Source: Methanospirillum hungatei JF-1
GTDB taxonomy: Archaea; Halobacteriota; Methanomicrobia; Methanomicrobiales; Methanospirillaceae
NCBI RefSeq assembly: GCF_000013445.1
Contig: NC_007796.1
Location: 1,958,936 to 2,022,935 of the forward strand
DNA: 64,000 nt
Direction of reading: 5' to 3'
Positions 1-9,332 of the stretch are shown here, piece after piece. The notes below the pieces were generated by a model. It did not search any database, was not told where the DNA came from, and saw only the letters and a list, made by a program, of their open reading frames with translations. Numbering within the stretch: position 1 is the stretch's first letter; every line of letters starts with the position of its first letter. The position numbers were made by a program, and so were the translations under genes.

Positions 1-507
1 CTTGTGCCACCGCTCAGTGTCGTCGGAATCTCACTTTCAAAATTTCAATGGGGAGATGCTATTGGCTCTCTGCTTCTCTTTCTCACGAACCTTTTTGCAA
101 TCCTGGTCTCCGGTGGAGCAGTATTCTGGCTTTCAGGCATAAAACCCGGATGGATGGACGAAGAGCGCTCAAAAAAACGGAAACAGGCGTTTTCCATAGC
201 CGTCATCTGTGTAGTCCTGATATCGGTCCCGCTTTTTATATCAGGATATGAGACGTTGGAGCAGGCATATTACTCGAAAGAAGCACAGGAAATTACAAAG
301 AACTGGCTGTATGGATCCGGGTATGAGATAACAGATTTTGATCTCCGCAAACAGAACCTGACCCTGCATATCATCGGAACAGGAGATATGCCTGACCCTG
401 AACTCCTGCACCGGATGTTGGAGGACCATTTTCAAAGACCTATAGCCATTGATCTGCGGGCAATACCAGTGAATATAATTCATTACCCCTCGAAAACTGG
501 GTCGTAG
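1..507 (+). CDS. DUF389-family membrane protein, C-terminal part (5' end outside window)
   Basis: The reading frame is already open at base 1, so this is the tail of a longer gene; the GTG at 4 is only the first start-like codon. The opening LVPPLSVVGI segment and the following helices (about residues 17-45 and 63-82) match the conserved hydrophobic core of the DUF389 family (TIGR00341-like) as I recall it. The last ~80 residues are a soluble domain with a DxRxQNLTLHI-type strand. The family is uncharacterised and sits in the cell membrane. The next gene starts 51 bases downstream on the same strand and may be cotranscribed. Confidence 0.6.
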   Translation, partial: LVPPLSVVGISLSKFQWGDAIGSLLLFLTNLFAILVSGGAVFWLSGIKPGWMDEERSKKRKQAFSIAVICVVLISVPLFISGYETLEQAYYSKEAQEITKNWLYGSGYEITDFDLRKQNLTLHIIGTGDMPDPELLHRMLEDHFQRPIAIDLRAIPVNIIHYPSKTGS

Positions 508-558
508 AATGCGGGAGTTTTATCCACTTATCCGGAGTATCATTACCAGAGAGATAGT

Positions 559-1242
559 ATGAAAAAGGTAACCGGAGCCATTCTGCAGCGGGATGGAAAA
601 ACATACGGGATTATGACCCATACCCCCTCTGGTATAGTAACCCCTGAGGATCTTGAACGTATCGCCGCAGTCGGGAGAAGATTCCACATTCCAATCATGA
701 AAATTACCTCAGGACAGCGGATGATTCTTGCTGGAATACCCGCTGATAATGTTGATTCGGTAATGAAAGAACTTGGAACACTCGGAAGGCCAGACCTTGG
801 GCCAGGTGTGAAATTTGTCCAGGCTTGTCTTGGCATAGAGAGCTGTAAGTGGGGATCACAGGATTCAATTGGCCTTGCAGCCAAAATTGAGGCCTGTGTT
901 CAGGATAAAAAATTCCCGGCAAAAGTTAAGATCGGGGTATCGGGATGTCAACGATGCTGTAGTGAAAGTCATCTCCGTGATATCGGGCTTATCGGAACCA
1001 CCAGGGGATGGATTGTCCTTTTTGGAGGAAATGGGGGAAAAAAGCCAAGGTTCGCCGACCCGATAGCATATGGTTTGTCTGATAGTGAAGCATGCGATCT
1101 GGTTGGACGCCTGCTTGAATTTTATCAAAAAAACGGAGAAACCCAGGAACGGACTGCCCGATTCATGGAACGTATCGGGATCGATACATTAAAGTCAGAG
1201 CTGCTCTCTATGATCCCTTACATACATCTGGACAAGGTGTAA
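559..1242 (+). CDS. Small siroheme/4Fe-4S nitrite-sulfite reductase-like protein
   Basis: A 227-residue protein with an N-terminal ferrodoxin-like half-domain (residues ~1-75) followed by the siroheme-4Fe-4S half-domain. The cluster and siroheme cysteines are visible as C90-x5-C96 and C130-x3-C134, the C-x5-C...C-x3-C pattern of the nitrite/sulfite reductase family. At this length it is a one-repeat 'mini' protein like the small dissimilatory-sulfite-reductase-like proteins of methanogens, roughly half the size of assimilatory enzymes. No separate ferredoxin or F420-binding domain is fused, so electrons must come from a partner. Substrate (sulfite, nitrite or other) cannot be told from sequence. 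The cupin gene starts 2 bases after the stop, suggesting one transcript. Confidence 0.8.
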   Translation: MKKVTGAILQRDGKTYGIMTHTPSGIVTPEDLERIAAVGRRFHIPIMKITSGQRMILAGIPADNVDSVMKELGTLGRPDLGPGVKFVQACLGIESCKWGSQDSIGLAAKIEACVQDKKFPAKVKIGVSGCQRCCSESHLRDIGLIGTTRGWIVLFGGNGGKKPRFADPIAYGLSDSEACDLVGRLLEFYQKNGETQERTARFMERIGIDTLKSELLSMIPYIHLDKV

Positions 1243-1244
1243 CC

Positions 1245-1583
1245 ATGATCATAACCGACGTAGCACAGGTTGTTTCAGGACCAAATCCACACCACGTGGA
1301 TGCCAGAAAGATCTATGACTCTCCGCATGCAATGGCGGTGGTCATCACCCTTAAGCCGGGAGAATCACTGAAAAAACATATTACTCCGGTCGATGTCTTC
1401 TTTTATGTCCTTGAAGGGACAGGAATCGTTGAGATTGGAGATGAGCGATCAGAGGTAACAAAGGATATGCTGGTGGAAAGCCCGGCAAGGATTCCTCACC
1501 GGTGGATTAACCAGAGTACTGAAATTTTCAGAGTCCTTGTTGTTAAAGTCCCAAAACCAATAGAAGAGACGAAATTACTCTGA
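1245..1583 (+). CDS. Cupin-domain protein
   Basis: A 112-residue single-domain cupin (cupin_2 type). The two cupin motifs are recognisable: the first around KPGESLKKHITPVDVFFYVLEG, the second around ESPARIPHRWINQ. Metal-binding positions are reduced (one His in each motif). The start is 2 bases after the sulfite-reductase-like gene, so translation is probably coupled. A role in binding a small ligand or protecting the neighbouring redox protein is possible; no specific function can be assigned. Confidence 0.75.
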   Translation: MIITDVAQVVSGPNPHHVDARKIYDSPHAMAVVITLKPGESLKKHITPVDVFFYVLEGTGIVEIGDERSEVTKDMLVESPARIPHRWINQSTEIFRVLVVKVPKPIEETKLL

Positions 1584-1622
1584 CCGTACCATCTTTTCAA
1601 AGGGTGCAGTATGAACGGCCTG

Positions 1623-4163
1623 TTATTTCACAATCCTCCATCCACCTTTCGGTACCCGGATCTCAAATAAGGCTCCCTGCCCTTCCTGCCCTCGTTCGAT
1701 AATAGAAATTCCGGTAAGTGCAAGGATCTCCCGTACTAGAAATAATCCAAGCCCGGTATTATTCCCAAATCCCCGCTCAAAAATTTTTTCTTTACATTCC
1801 AGAGGTATACCAACGCCGTCATCGGCATACGTAATAAGGAACTCATCACCGGATCTCTGTGCAGATATATGAATTGAAGTGACCGTTTTTCCATGCCTGA
1901 TAGAATTATCTATAAGGTTCAGGAATACCCTGGAGAGCATCTGATCTGCATAGAGGTAGACATCAGGAAGATCGAGAATAATCCGAATAGACTCTGGCAG
2001 ATGAGTTTCTTGAATACAATGTATCAGAGCCTGCCATTCAGGTTCATGCAACCCAAGACCCTCATAGGTTTTGGTAAATTCTATGTGAGACTGGATTTTT
2101 TCCGTACATGCCATGATATTCTCAATAAACTCGTCGATTCTCTGATCATGGGCCATAGCCTTCATCGCATCAAGATAGATAAAAATGGCATTAATCTGGT
2201 TTAAAATGTCATGGCGGGTAATCGAACTGAGCAGGTTGAGCTGACGGTTTGCCTGAAATAGTGCCTCCTCTGACTTTTTTCGTTCGGTGATATCATGGGC
2301 AATTCCTAAAAATGCCTTCGGAGTCCCGTCAGGATTTCTAACCAGAGTTACGCTTGATACATGCCATTTCCATGAACCATCCTTATGCCTGACCCGGTAT
2401 TCAACCCCTCCCATCTTTTGCCCGGTACTGATTATTGTCTCCAGGAACTGGCTTGTCGCCCCAATATCGTCAGGGTGAACAATATTTGTATATGAACTCC
2501 CGATAATCTCCTGTGTATTATGGCCCAGCACATCAGCCCAGTTTGGTGAGATGTACGTAAATACTCCATCGGGGGTAAGTGAGTAGACAATATCATACGC
2601 ATATTCAACGAACGATCTGAACCGCTCTTCACTTGCCTTTAGCTCCTCTTCTGCAGCTTTCCGATCAGATACATCACGAATTGAAAGAAGATCCGCATCC
2701 TGACCCTCATACCGGATCAGTTTCCCGACACATTCAACCCATATCTTCTCTCCATGAATGGTACAGATCTGATACTCTGCAATGAATGGATCGATTCCTT
2801 CCCGGACCCGTGAGAGATCCTGAAGAACCTGATCCCGCGATTCCGGGGCGATGAAATCCATAACATTTACACCTGAAAGAAGGGCCGGGTCCGAAACCCC
2901 TACAAGGTGGAGTGCAGCTATGTTTGCAAATAAGAGCTTCCCTTCAAAATCAAGAATTACAATTCCTTCAAGTGAATAACTCACCAGTGACCGGTATTTT
3001 TCCTCGCTCTCAATCAATGCAGCATATGCTTCTTTCTCTCTGGTAATATCAGTAATAACACCAAAATATTTCAGGTTCCCACCGGTATCTGTAACCGGTC
3101 GTGTTGAGGTTCTGACCCAGGATAACGATCCGTCCTTTTTTATAAGTCGCCATTCCAATGGTTTCAATACTCCCTTTTCCATTTCCTCAAACCTCTTCAG
3201 AATAGCCGGGCGATCCTCTTCATACACCATATCCAGAAAGAACCTTCCAGCAAGATCAGCAGAGCGGTATCCAAATAACCGCTCACCTGCAGGACTAAAA
3301 TAGGCGATCTGGCCTTTCGGATTTACAGAAAAGATGACATCGTTAATATTTTCAACAAGCATCCTGAACTTGGATTCACTCAGACGAAGTGCACGCTCTA
3401 TCTTTTTCCTTCCGGTAATATCCTGGATTATTCCAAAAACGGTATGAGATGCAGGATCATATTCTGCGATAAAATGGACGTCTATAAGGGCATTATCTGT
3501 CGGTCTTCGTATTTTACATTCTTCATTTAAGGTTCGTTTTCGAAGAATAAAATCCTGAAGGGATGCACTAAAACGGGACCTGTCTTTTATGAGAAGCACA
3601 TTGAGGAGGTCATCAATGGTAATCTTTTCAGTATTGCAGCCGATTATCACCTGGGCACCAAGTGATGCTAATATCATTCCTGAATCTGGATCATATGTCC
3701 AGTGACCCAGCCCGGCAATATACTCAGCATGGTACAGCTGGGCAATACTTTTCTGTAAAGCCTGTTTTATCTCTCTGCCTTCTATAATGCGATTGATAAC
3801 ATGGATAAGCCGTGTTCGTTCAAACCGGATATCAATATAATCCGTCAGACAGAGATCTGCCCCATACGAGAGGGCATCGTTCGCAATATCCTCTTTTTCT
3901 GCTCCTGTGTAGAGGATGAAAGGTAGATCTCCGAATAATTCCCTGACATGATGGAGGAGATCAATACCATTCATCTCTGGAAGATGATATGCCGCGAGAA
4001 CCCCATCATATGATACGGATTTTAACTTTGAAAGGGTCTCATGATAAGTCAGAGAAAAATCCAAGGATATATTTGGGCTTTGACTCAGGATTTGTATATA
4101 CCTGCTCAAGGGTCCTTTCCCGTCACCAACACAGAGGAGAGAGATCATACATGCCCGTTGCAA
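1623..4163 (-). CDS. Sensor histidine kinase: pseudo-receiver, four PAS domains, HisKA-like, HATPase
   Basis: An 846-residue cytosolic signalling protein with no transmembrane segment. Order: receiver-like domain (residues ~6-125), PAS (~145-250), PAS (~260-385), PAS (~385-505), PAS/PAC (~510-635), a dimerisation/phosphoacceptor helix with the SITRHDILNQ motif (His about residue 650), and a HATPase with N box LNLIDNSIRHG and G boxes DDGVGI and NTGLGLFLV. Family knowledge: it autophosphorylates on the His and passes phosphate to a response regulator, which is not adjacent. The receiver lacks the phosphoacceptor Asp (A58 where D is expected in the xDYxMP motif) and the conserved Lys (D108). A second Met at 4148 would remove five residues and is equally possible as start; neither has a clear Shine-Dalgarno site. 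Confidence 0.9.
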   Translation of the reverse strand: MQRACMISLLCVGDGKGPLSRYIQILSQSPNISLDFSLTYHETLSKLKSVSYDGVLAAYHLPEMNGIDLLHHVRELFGDLPFILYTGAEKEDIANDALSYGADLCLTDYIDIRFERTRLIHVINRIIEGREIKQALQKSIAQLYHAEYIAGLGHWTYDPDSGMILASLGAQVIIGCNTEKITIDDLLNVLLIKDRSRFSASLQDFILRKRTLNEECKIRRPTDNALIDVHFIAEYDPASHTVFGIIQDITGRKKIERALRLSESKFRMLVENINDVIFSVNPKGQIAYFSPAGERLFGYRSADLAGRFFLDMVYEEDRPAILKRFEEMEKGVLKPLEWRLIKKDGSLSWVRTSTRPVTDTGGNLKYFGVITDITREKEAYAALIESEEKYRSLVSYSLEGIVILDFEGKLLFANIAALHLVGVSDPALLSGVNVMDFIAPESRDQVLQDLSRVREGIDPFIAEYQICTIHGEKIWVECVGKLIRYEGQDADLLSIRDVSDRKAAEEELKASEERFRSFVEYAYDIVYSLTPDGVFTYISPNWADVLGHNTQEIIGSSYTNIVHPDDIGATSQFLETIISTGQKMGGVEYRVRHKDGSWKWHVSSVTLVRNPDGTPKAFLGIAHDITERKKSEEALFQANRQLNLLSSITRHDILNQINAIFIYLDAMKAMAHDQRIDEFIENIMACTEKIQSHIEFTKTYEGLGLHEPEWQALIHCIQETHLPESIRIILDLPDVYLYADQMLSRVFLNLIDNSIRHGKTVTSIHISAQRSGDEFLITYADDGVGIPLECKEKIFERGFGNNTGLGLFLVREILALTGISIIERGQEGQGALFEIRVPKGGWRIVK

Positions 4164-4420
4164 TATTTTTATCTACTGATATCACCCAATATGTCTCATC
4201 AACCATAATAAAGATACCCTAAAAATCCCATGAAAAGTGGTTTTTTCTGTGAGGTCATCTTTTGATCTCTTTTGAATATGAGAATCATTTCAATACCTTT
4301 CAGGAACCCGGATGAGATCAGAGAGATCAGATGTAAGGGGAATACCCTCTGATTATAGCCATTCTTCATCATTCTACCAGTTCGTGAGAGTGATCAGACA
4401 CACCAGGACAAGGAACGAGT

Positions 4421-5254
4421 ATGTATCAGCCTCCGGTACTTATTAACAGAGAAGCCTGTACAGCCTGTGGAATATGCGGTAAAGTCTGTATGTTTTCCAT
4501 TATAATAAGCGATGAATCCGGATCTCCGGGTCTGAATCCGCATGCTCCTCCCTGCAGCCGGTGCGGTCATTGTATTGTATTCTGTCCTTCATCTGCAATA
4601 CAATTGTCCGGTTTTGGAGAAAGACAAATTGTACCCGTGCTGTCTGAAAAGCCGGTTACTCCAGACCAGATCAAAACCCTTGTTACCTCCCGCAGGTCAA
4701 CCAGACAGTACCTGAAAAAAGTCATTCCCCGAGAGGTTTTTGAAAATCTGTTTGATATCGTCAGGTATGCTCCATCAGCAATGAACCTTCAGACCGTCCA
4801 CTGGCAGGTCATCTATGATACCAGCATTGTGGGGTCTGTTGGATCAGCAATCATCTCATGGATGAACCGGATGATAGAAGAACAAAGACTTCATGAGTTT
4901 GCTATTGGTTCATCATTTCCCTATATTACCAGGGAGTGGGAGAAAGGAAGGGACCTTATCACGCATGGGGCTCCCCATCTTCTCATGACATACTCAGGAG
5001 CCAGTGACCCTACAGCACCAACCGATGCCATAATTGCAACCAGTTACCTTGAGCTGACATCTATGGCATATGGTCTTGGAACCTGCTGGGCCGGGATAAT
5101 AAAACGGGCAGCAGAATGGTCTCCGGAAGTCAGGTCTGTAATGGATCTTCCCGAAGGCACCATCCCTCAAACGGTTCTTCTCATCGGGTATCCGGCTTTA
5201 CGGCACTATGCCATCCCCCCACGGGAACCAGCGAGGATTCGATGGAACGGGTGA
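4421..5254 (+). CDS. Ferredoxin-nitroreductase fusion protein
   Basis: A 277-residue protein. Residues 1-60 carry two 4Fe-4S motifs, C13-x2-C16-x2-C19-x3-C23 and C45-x2-C48-x2-C51-x3-C55. From residue ~85 it is an FMN-dependent nitroreductase, with SRRSTRQY (FMN phosphate-binding Arg/Ser) and the APSAMNLQ motif, and a C-terminal GLGTCWAG segment. The fusion lets electrons pass from ferredoxin to FMN within one polypeptide; the substrate is unknown. It is common in anaerobic archaea. It stands alone, with 257 bases of AT-rich sequence upstream that separate it from the divergent kinase gene. Confidence 0.88.
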   Translation: MYQPPVLINREACTACGICGKVCMFSIIISDESGSPGLNPHAPPCSRCGHCIVFCPSSAIQLSGFGERQIVPVLSEKPVTPDQIKTLVTSRRSTRQYLKKVIPREVFENLFDIVRYAPSAMNLQTVHWQVIYDTSIVGSVGSAIISWMNRMIEEQRLHEFAIGSSFPYITREWEKGRDLITHGAPHLLMTYSGASDPTAPTDAIIATSYLELTSMAYGLGTCWAGIIKRAAEWSPEVRSVMDLPEGTIPQTVLLIGYPALRHYAIPPREPARIRWNG

Positions 5255-5705
5255 ATTTCCATGTATGTTATTCATACCATAATTGAAAATGATCGACATT
5301 CAAATAGAGCCACGCTATCCACTTTTTGGAACATACCCCTATAGAATTACACTCCGGCATCAGACCAGAATAGCACCCCTCTATAAAAACAACATAATCG
5401 TAGATCATCGTAATTGAATCAAGAATTAACCATAATTTTTTCTGCGTGCATATGTAATTATTGAGCGTATCAAATAAAATTTATTTTCCTGAAATAACAG
5501 CAATTTAGCTAAATTTTCTCGACACAAATTCTCTAGAGCAGAACATTTTGTAAGATGGGGCCTTTTACGCATAACGGGGAATAAAAACATCGACAATTCA
5601 CGAATGGTCTCTTCTTTCGTTTCGAATTAAAATAAAAACACATAAATTACCTTTGTATTCATCTTGATTCCTACCAACTGTCATGATAAATAATGATAAA
5701 TATCC
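5255..5705. promoter_or_regulatory. Long AT-rich upstream region of the ech operon
   Basis: 451 bases without a convincing gene. It is much more AT-rich than the flanking genes. TATA-like boxes are visible at 5382-5389 (TATAAAAA, preceded by a C-rich BRE-like stretch) and within 5626-5650. A short direct duplication (atgataaata twice, 5682-5701) lies directly before the echA start, and there is no Shine-Dalgarno sequence there. I infer it holds the ech promoter, possibly with a long leader if the 5382 box is used. Confidence 0.4.
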
Positions 5706-7640
5706 ATGCTCTCAAACGATACATACATGGAACTGCTCATCTTCCTGATACTCTTTCCTCTTCTGATGGCTGGCCTTTTGACACTCATTCAGGGCGAGAA
5801 TTTCAGAAGAGCGGCAGTTATAAGTGGAGCAGTCCTGGTTGGGATTGCTTCTCTCATTACCCTTGCAGACAGTATCACCACCCAGGCAGTATACCACTCT
5901 GTTCCGGTCGATATGATTGGTATACTCATATTTATTGGTGATATCCTCATTAGCGGGTATATCATCTTTGTCAGTCTGAAAGCACGGCAGTATCTGGTAA
6001 CCGGCATCACCATCCTGCAGCTTATTCTCCTGTGTGCCGTCGAATATCTGGCACTCGCAGACCATGCCCATATTCCTGAATTATTTTCAGATCAACTTTC
6101 AGGAATCATGGCTGCCATTATCGGAGTCATTGGAGGCCTTATCTGTGTATATGCTCTTGGATACATGCGAGAATATCATGCAGAGCATCCGGACCGTCCG
6201 GATAAGAGGCCCAGGTTCTTCGGAATCATGTTCCTCTTCCTTTCGGCAATGTTCGGAGTGGTCTTCTCAAATAACCTTCTCTGGCTGTTTTTCTTCTGGG
6301 AAATAACCACACTCTGTTCATTCCTGCTTATCAGATATCCGGAGACGGATGAAGCGGTAAAGAATGCTTTCAGGGCTCTGCTCTTCAATCTGGTCGGAGG
6401 AGCATGTATTCCGGTTGCGTTCCTGGTAATTTTCCTAGGCCAGGGATCACAATATATCGGACTTCATGAACTGGTAACTGCAGGACCCGGTATTGCCCTT
6501 ATTCCCGCAGGACTCATAGCCATTGCAGGACTTGCAAAATCTGCACAATTCCCCTTTTCATCATGGCTTGTCGGAGCAATGGTTGCACCAACCCCGGTTT
6601 CAGCCCTTCTTCACTCAAGTACCATGGTAAAAGCAGGGGTCTATATTATTGCACGGTTCGCCCCGGTCTTTGAAGGACAGATTGTAGGGATCCTTATTGC
6701 GCTTATCGGGGGAATCACGTTCCTTGCTGCATCCGCCATTGCCATTTCACAGAGCAATGCAAAAAAGGTCCTTGCGTATTCAACTATTGCAAATCTGGGA
6801 CTGATTGTTGCATGTTGTGGTGTCGGAACTGCAGAGGCACTCTGGGCTGCAATCCTTCTGATCGTCTTCCATGCTATTGCAAAATCCCTGCTCTTCCTCT
6901 CGGTTGGAACGGTGGAGCACCAGATTCATAGCAGAGATATTGAAGACATGAACGGTCTTGTCACCAGGATGCCCCGGATTACCATGATTATCCTGATAGG
7001 AATTGCCGGCATGTTTCTGGCACCGTTTGGAATGCTCATCTCGAAATGGGCATCCCTCCATGCCTTTGTGGAATCAGTTCCTCCATATGGTATCCTCCTG
7101 GTTATCATCATCGCGTATGGCAGCGGGATTACCGCCTTTTTCTGGGCAAAATGGATGGGGAAACTCATCGCCGTCGGAGAACCACAGACAAAAGACGAAT
7201 CCCATATCCCAAGATCTGAAAAGAACATTCTCTATATTCTCTCAGCACTTACCATAGGAGTCTGTTTCGGGTTTCCCATCATCTCATGGTACCTGATTGA
7301 ACCCTGGCTCCTAACCATGTATCAGTCGGTCACGGATCTCATCTCACTGAGCAATATCGAGATCATGTTCATGATGCTCTTTTTAGTGCTCATTATGCCG
7401 TTTTCTCTCGCCCGGTTCACGCATTCAGCACGACGGGTTCCCCGATACCTGTGTGGTATTCCGGAGGGACGGAGCACTGCATTCATGGGTAGTTGTGGGA
7501 TAAACCGGGAAATAGCACTCTCAAATTACTATCTTGAGCGGATATTTGGTGAAGAACGTCTCTCCCGAATCAGTGTGGGGATGGGTATCTTCCTGATAGT
7601 CCTGCTTCTCAATATTCTTATTATCGGAGGTGGCCTGTGA
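5706..7640 (+). CDS. echA: Ech-type hydrogenase membrane subunit A (antiporter-like, NuoL family)
   Basis: A 644-residue integral membrane protein with about 16 hydrophobic helices and the proton/cation-antiporter core of complex I subunits NuoL/M/N. The motif around residues ~275-305 (KSAQFPFSSWLVGAMVAPTP, then SALLHSSTMVKAG) is the hallmark of this family, with a conserved Lys and His in the ion path. A Glu at the end of the segment LFFFWEITTLCSFLLI corresponds to the essential TM5 Glu. Function by family: ion translocation coupled to H2/ferredoxin chemistry. First gene of a six-gene operon; its last bases overlap echB. The start has no clear ribosome-binding site; the in-frame ATG at 5727 is an alternative. 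Confidence 0.9.
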   Translation: MLSNDTYMELLIFLILFPLLMAGLLTLIQGENFRRAAVISGAVLVGIASLITLADSITTQAVYHSVPVDMIGILIFIGDILISGYIIFVSLKARQYLVTGITILQLILLCAVEYLALADHAHIPELFSDQLSGIMAAIIGVIGGLICVYALGYMREYHAEHPDRPDKRPRFFGIMFLFLSAMFGVVFSNNLLWLFFFWEITTLCSFLLIRYPETDEAVKNAFRALLFNLVGGACIPVAFLVIFLGQGSQYIGLHELVTAGPGIALIPAGLIAIAGLAKSAQFPFSSWLVGAMVAPTPVSALLHSSTMVKAGVYIIARFAPVFEGQIVGILIALIGGITFLAASAIAISQSNAKKVLAYSTIANLGLIVACCGVGTAEALWAAILLIVFHAIAKSLLFLSVGTVEHQIHSRDIEDMNGLVTRMPRITMIILIGIAGMFLAPFGMLISKWASLHAFVESVPPYGILLVIIIAYGSGITAFFWAKWMGKLIAVGEPQTKDESHIPRSEKNILYILSALTIGVCFGFPIISWYLIEPWLLTMYQSVTDLISLSNIEIMFMMLFLVLIMPFSLARFTHSARRVPRYLCGIPEGRSTAFMGSCGINREIALSNYYLERIFGEERLSRISVGMGIFLIVLLLNILIIGGGL

Positions 7641-8494
7641 ATTCCATGGATCCGTTCATTGCAGCAGCATTGTTTATCATTCTTGCACCGGTTGTCGGCA
7701 TACTCATCACCGGGCTGGACCGGATATTGACTGCACGGATGCAGGGGAGAGTCGGACCGCCGGTTCTCCAGCCCTGGTATGATATCCGCAAATTATTCCA
7801 GAAGAAACAGGTCGCAGTATGGGGAGCACAAAGCTTTTTCATCTTCTGCTATCTCATATTCATCATATTCACCGGGGCACTCTTCTTTGCCGGAGGGGAC
7901 ATCTTACTGGTCATATTCGCCTTTACCCTTGGCCATGTCTTCCTGGTGCTTGGTGCCTATGTATCGTACTCGCCCTATGCTCATATCGGAGCTGAGCGGG
8001 AACTTATCCAGCTGATGGCTGTCGAACCGATGATCATCATCGCAGCCATCGGACTTTACCAGGTGAATGGTTCATTCCTGATTGGTGATATGGCAAACCA
8101 TCCTGGTCTTCCCATACTGCTTCTACCGGGCGTATTTCTCGGATTTATCTATATATTAACGTTTAAACTGAGGAAATCACCCTTTGATCTGGCAACCTCA
8201 CATCATGCACACCAGGAACTCGTAAAGGGAAGTACGACCGAGTTTTCAGGCTGGACCCTTGCAATGGTCGAACTTGCCCATATCTATGAACTTGTCGTGA
8301 TGCTCGGGTTTATCTGGTTATTCTTTGGGGATAATCTGATCCTGTGTGTGGCTGCAATAGCAATCATCATGATCCTTGAGATTCTGGTCGATAACTGCAC
8401 ATCAAGAGTCCGCTGGCAGGATGCCATGACCAGTGCCTGGTTTGTCACCCTTGTTGCCGGAGCCGGAAATATCTTTGCCCTTTCAATTATGTGA
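7637..8494 (+). CDS. echB: Ech-type hydrogenase membrane subunit B (NuoH family)
   Basis: 285 residues with eight predicted helices, homologous to NuoH/ND1, the subunit that joins the peripheral arm to the ion-pumping membrane arm. The conserved N-terminal segment with LTARMQGRVGPPVLQPWYD and the central segment with KSPFDL...HAHQELV carry the charged residues typical of the NuoH/EchB quinone-site-like funnel (no quinone is expected here). It overlaps echA by 4 bases using a GTG start 4 bases after a GGAGGT site; the ATG at 7646 is an alternative. It overlaps echC. Confidence 0.92.
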   Translation: MNSMDPFIAAALFIILAPVVGILITGLDRILTARMQGRVGPPVLQPWYDIRKLFQKKQVAVWGAQSFFIFCYLIFIIFTGALFFAGGDILLVIFAFTLGHVFLVLGAYVSYSPYAHIGAERELIQLMAVEPMIIIAAIGLYQVNGSFLIGDMANHPGLPILLLPGVFLGFIYILTFKLRKSPFDLATSHHAHQELVKGSTTEFSGWTLAMVELAHIYELVVMLGFIWLFFGDNLILCVAAIAIIMILEILVDNCTSRVRWQDAMTSAWFVTLVAGAGNIFALSIM

Positions 8495-8499
8495 GAATC

Positions 8500-8946
8500 A
8501 TGTCATACCTACAGAAATCACCCTGGATAATTCATTATGATGCCTCAAGCTGTAATGGCTGTGATATTGAGGTACTGGCCTGTCTGACTCCACTCTATGA
8601 TGTAGAGCGGTTTGGGATTCTCAACACTGGAAACCCAAAACATGCTGATATATTCGTCATAACCGGTGGTGTCAATGAGATAAACAAAGAAGTTGTGCTG
8701 AACATCTATGAGCAGATGCCTCATCCGAAGGTTGTTGTTGCGGTTGGGATCTGTGCATGCTCCGGGGGAGTATTCAGAGAATGCTACAATATTTCAGGGG
8801 GTGTTGCAACAGTCATCCCGGTTGATGTCTATGTCCCCGGGTGTGCAGCAAGGCCTGAGTCAATCATTGATGGTATCGTGCAGGCTCTGGGGATACTTGA
8901 ACAAAAACGGAGTGCGATGAAAGCAGGAGCGGAGGGAGTCGCATGA
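8500..8946 (+). CDS. echC: Ech-type hydrogenase small subunit (NuoB family)
   Basis: A small [NiFe]-hydrogenase subunit of ~148 residues carrying the proximal 4Fe-4S cluster. Ligands are visible as CNGCDIEVLAC near the N terminus (two Cys separated by two residues), a Cys in the GICACSGG segment, and a Cys in VPGCAARPE, the NuoB/EchC pattern. It passes electrons between the large subunit EchE and the ferredoxin subunit EchF. An in-frame GTG at 8491 precedes the ATG at 8500; I favour the ATG. It overlaps echD by 4 bases. Confidence 0.9.
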   Translation: MSYLQKSPWIIHYDASSCNGCDIEVLACLTPLYDVERFGILNTGNPKHADIFVITGGVNEINKEVVLNIYEQMPHPKVVVAVGICACSGGVFRECYNISGGVATVIPVDVYVPGCAARPESIIDGIVQALGILEQKRSAMKAGAEGVA

Positions 8947-9332
8947 AGCAGCCACAACAGACAATCAAGACCATCGCAGTGGAGGAACTCATTCACCAGG
9001 TTCATTCATTTCATGATGACGGATATCGCCTGGTCCAGATCAGTTGTGCATCGGAAGGGGATGCTTTTGAAGTGACCTATAGTTTTGACAAGGATCTGAC
9101 ACTGATTCACCTTCGGATCCCTGCTTCCACTGAAAAACCAATCCCCAGTATCTCAAGGATTTATCTTGCCGCATTCGTGTACGAGAATGAAATTGCAGAT
9201 CTCTTTGGAATTCCTTTCAGCGGGATAGCAATCGATTACAAAGGTACCTTTATCAGGACCAGTATTCCCCACCCCTTTGGATCGCCACAGATTTCGGTTG
9301 TGAAAAAGAAACCGGAGGGCCAGCATGAGTAA
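8943..9332 (+). CDS. echD: Ech-type hydrogenase subunit D (NuoC family)
   Basis: 129 residues, a shortened relative of NuoC (30-kDa subunit) with the conserved end segment around YENEIADLFGIPFSGI. It is thought to be a structural piece of the peripheral arm that packs on the large subunit. A good ribosome-binding site (GGAGGGAG) precedes the ATG, which overlaps the echC stop. It overlaps echE by 8 bases. Its identity depends partly on its place between echC and echE. Confidence 0.88.
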   Translation: MKQPQQTIKTIAVEELIHQVHSFHDDGYRLVQISCASEGDAFEVTYSFDKDLTLIHLRIPASTEKPIPSISRIYLAAFVYENEIADLFGIPFSGIAIDYKGTFIRTSIPHPFGSPQISVVKKKPEGQHE

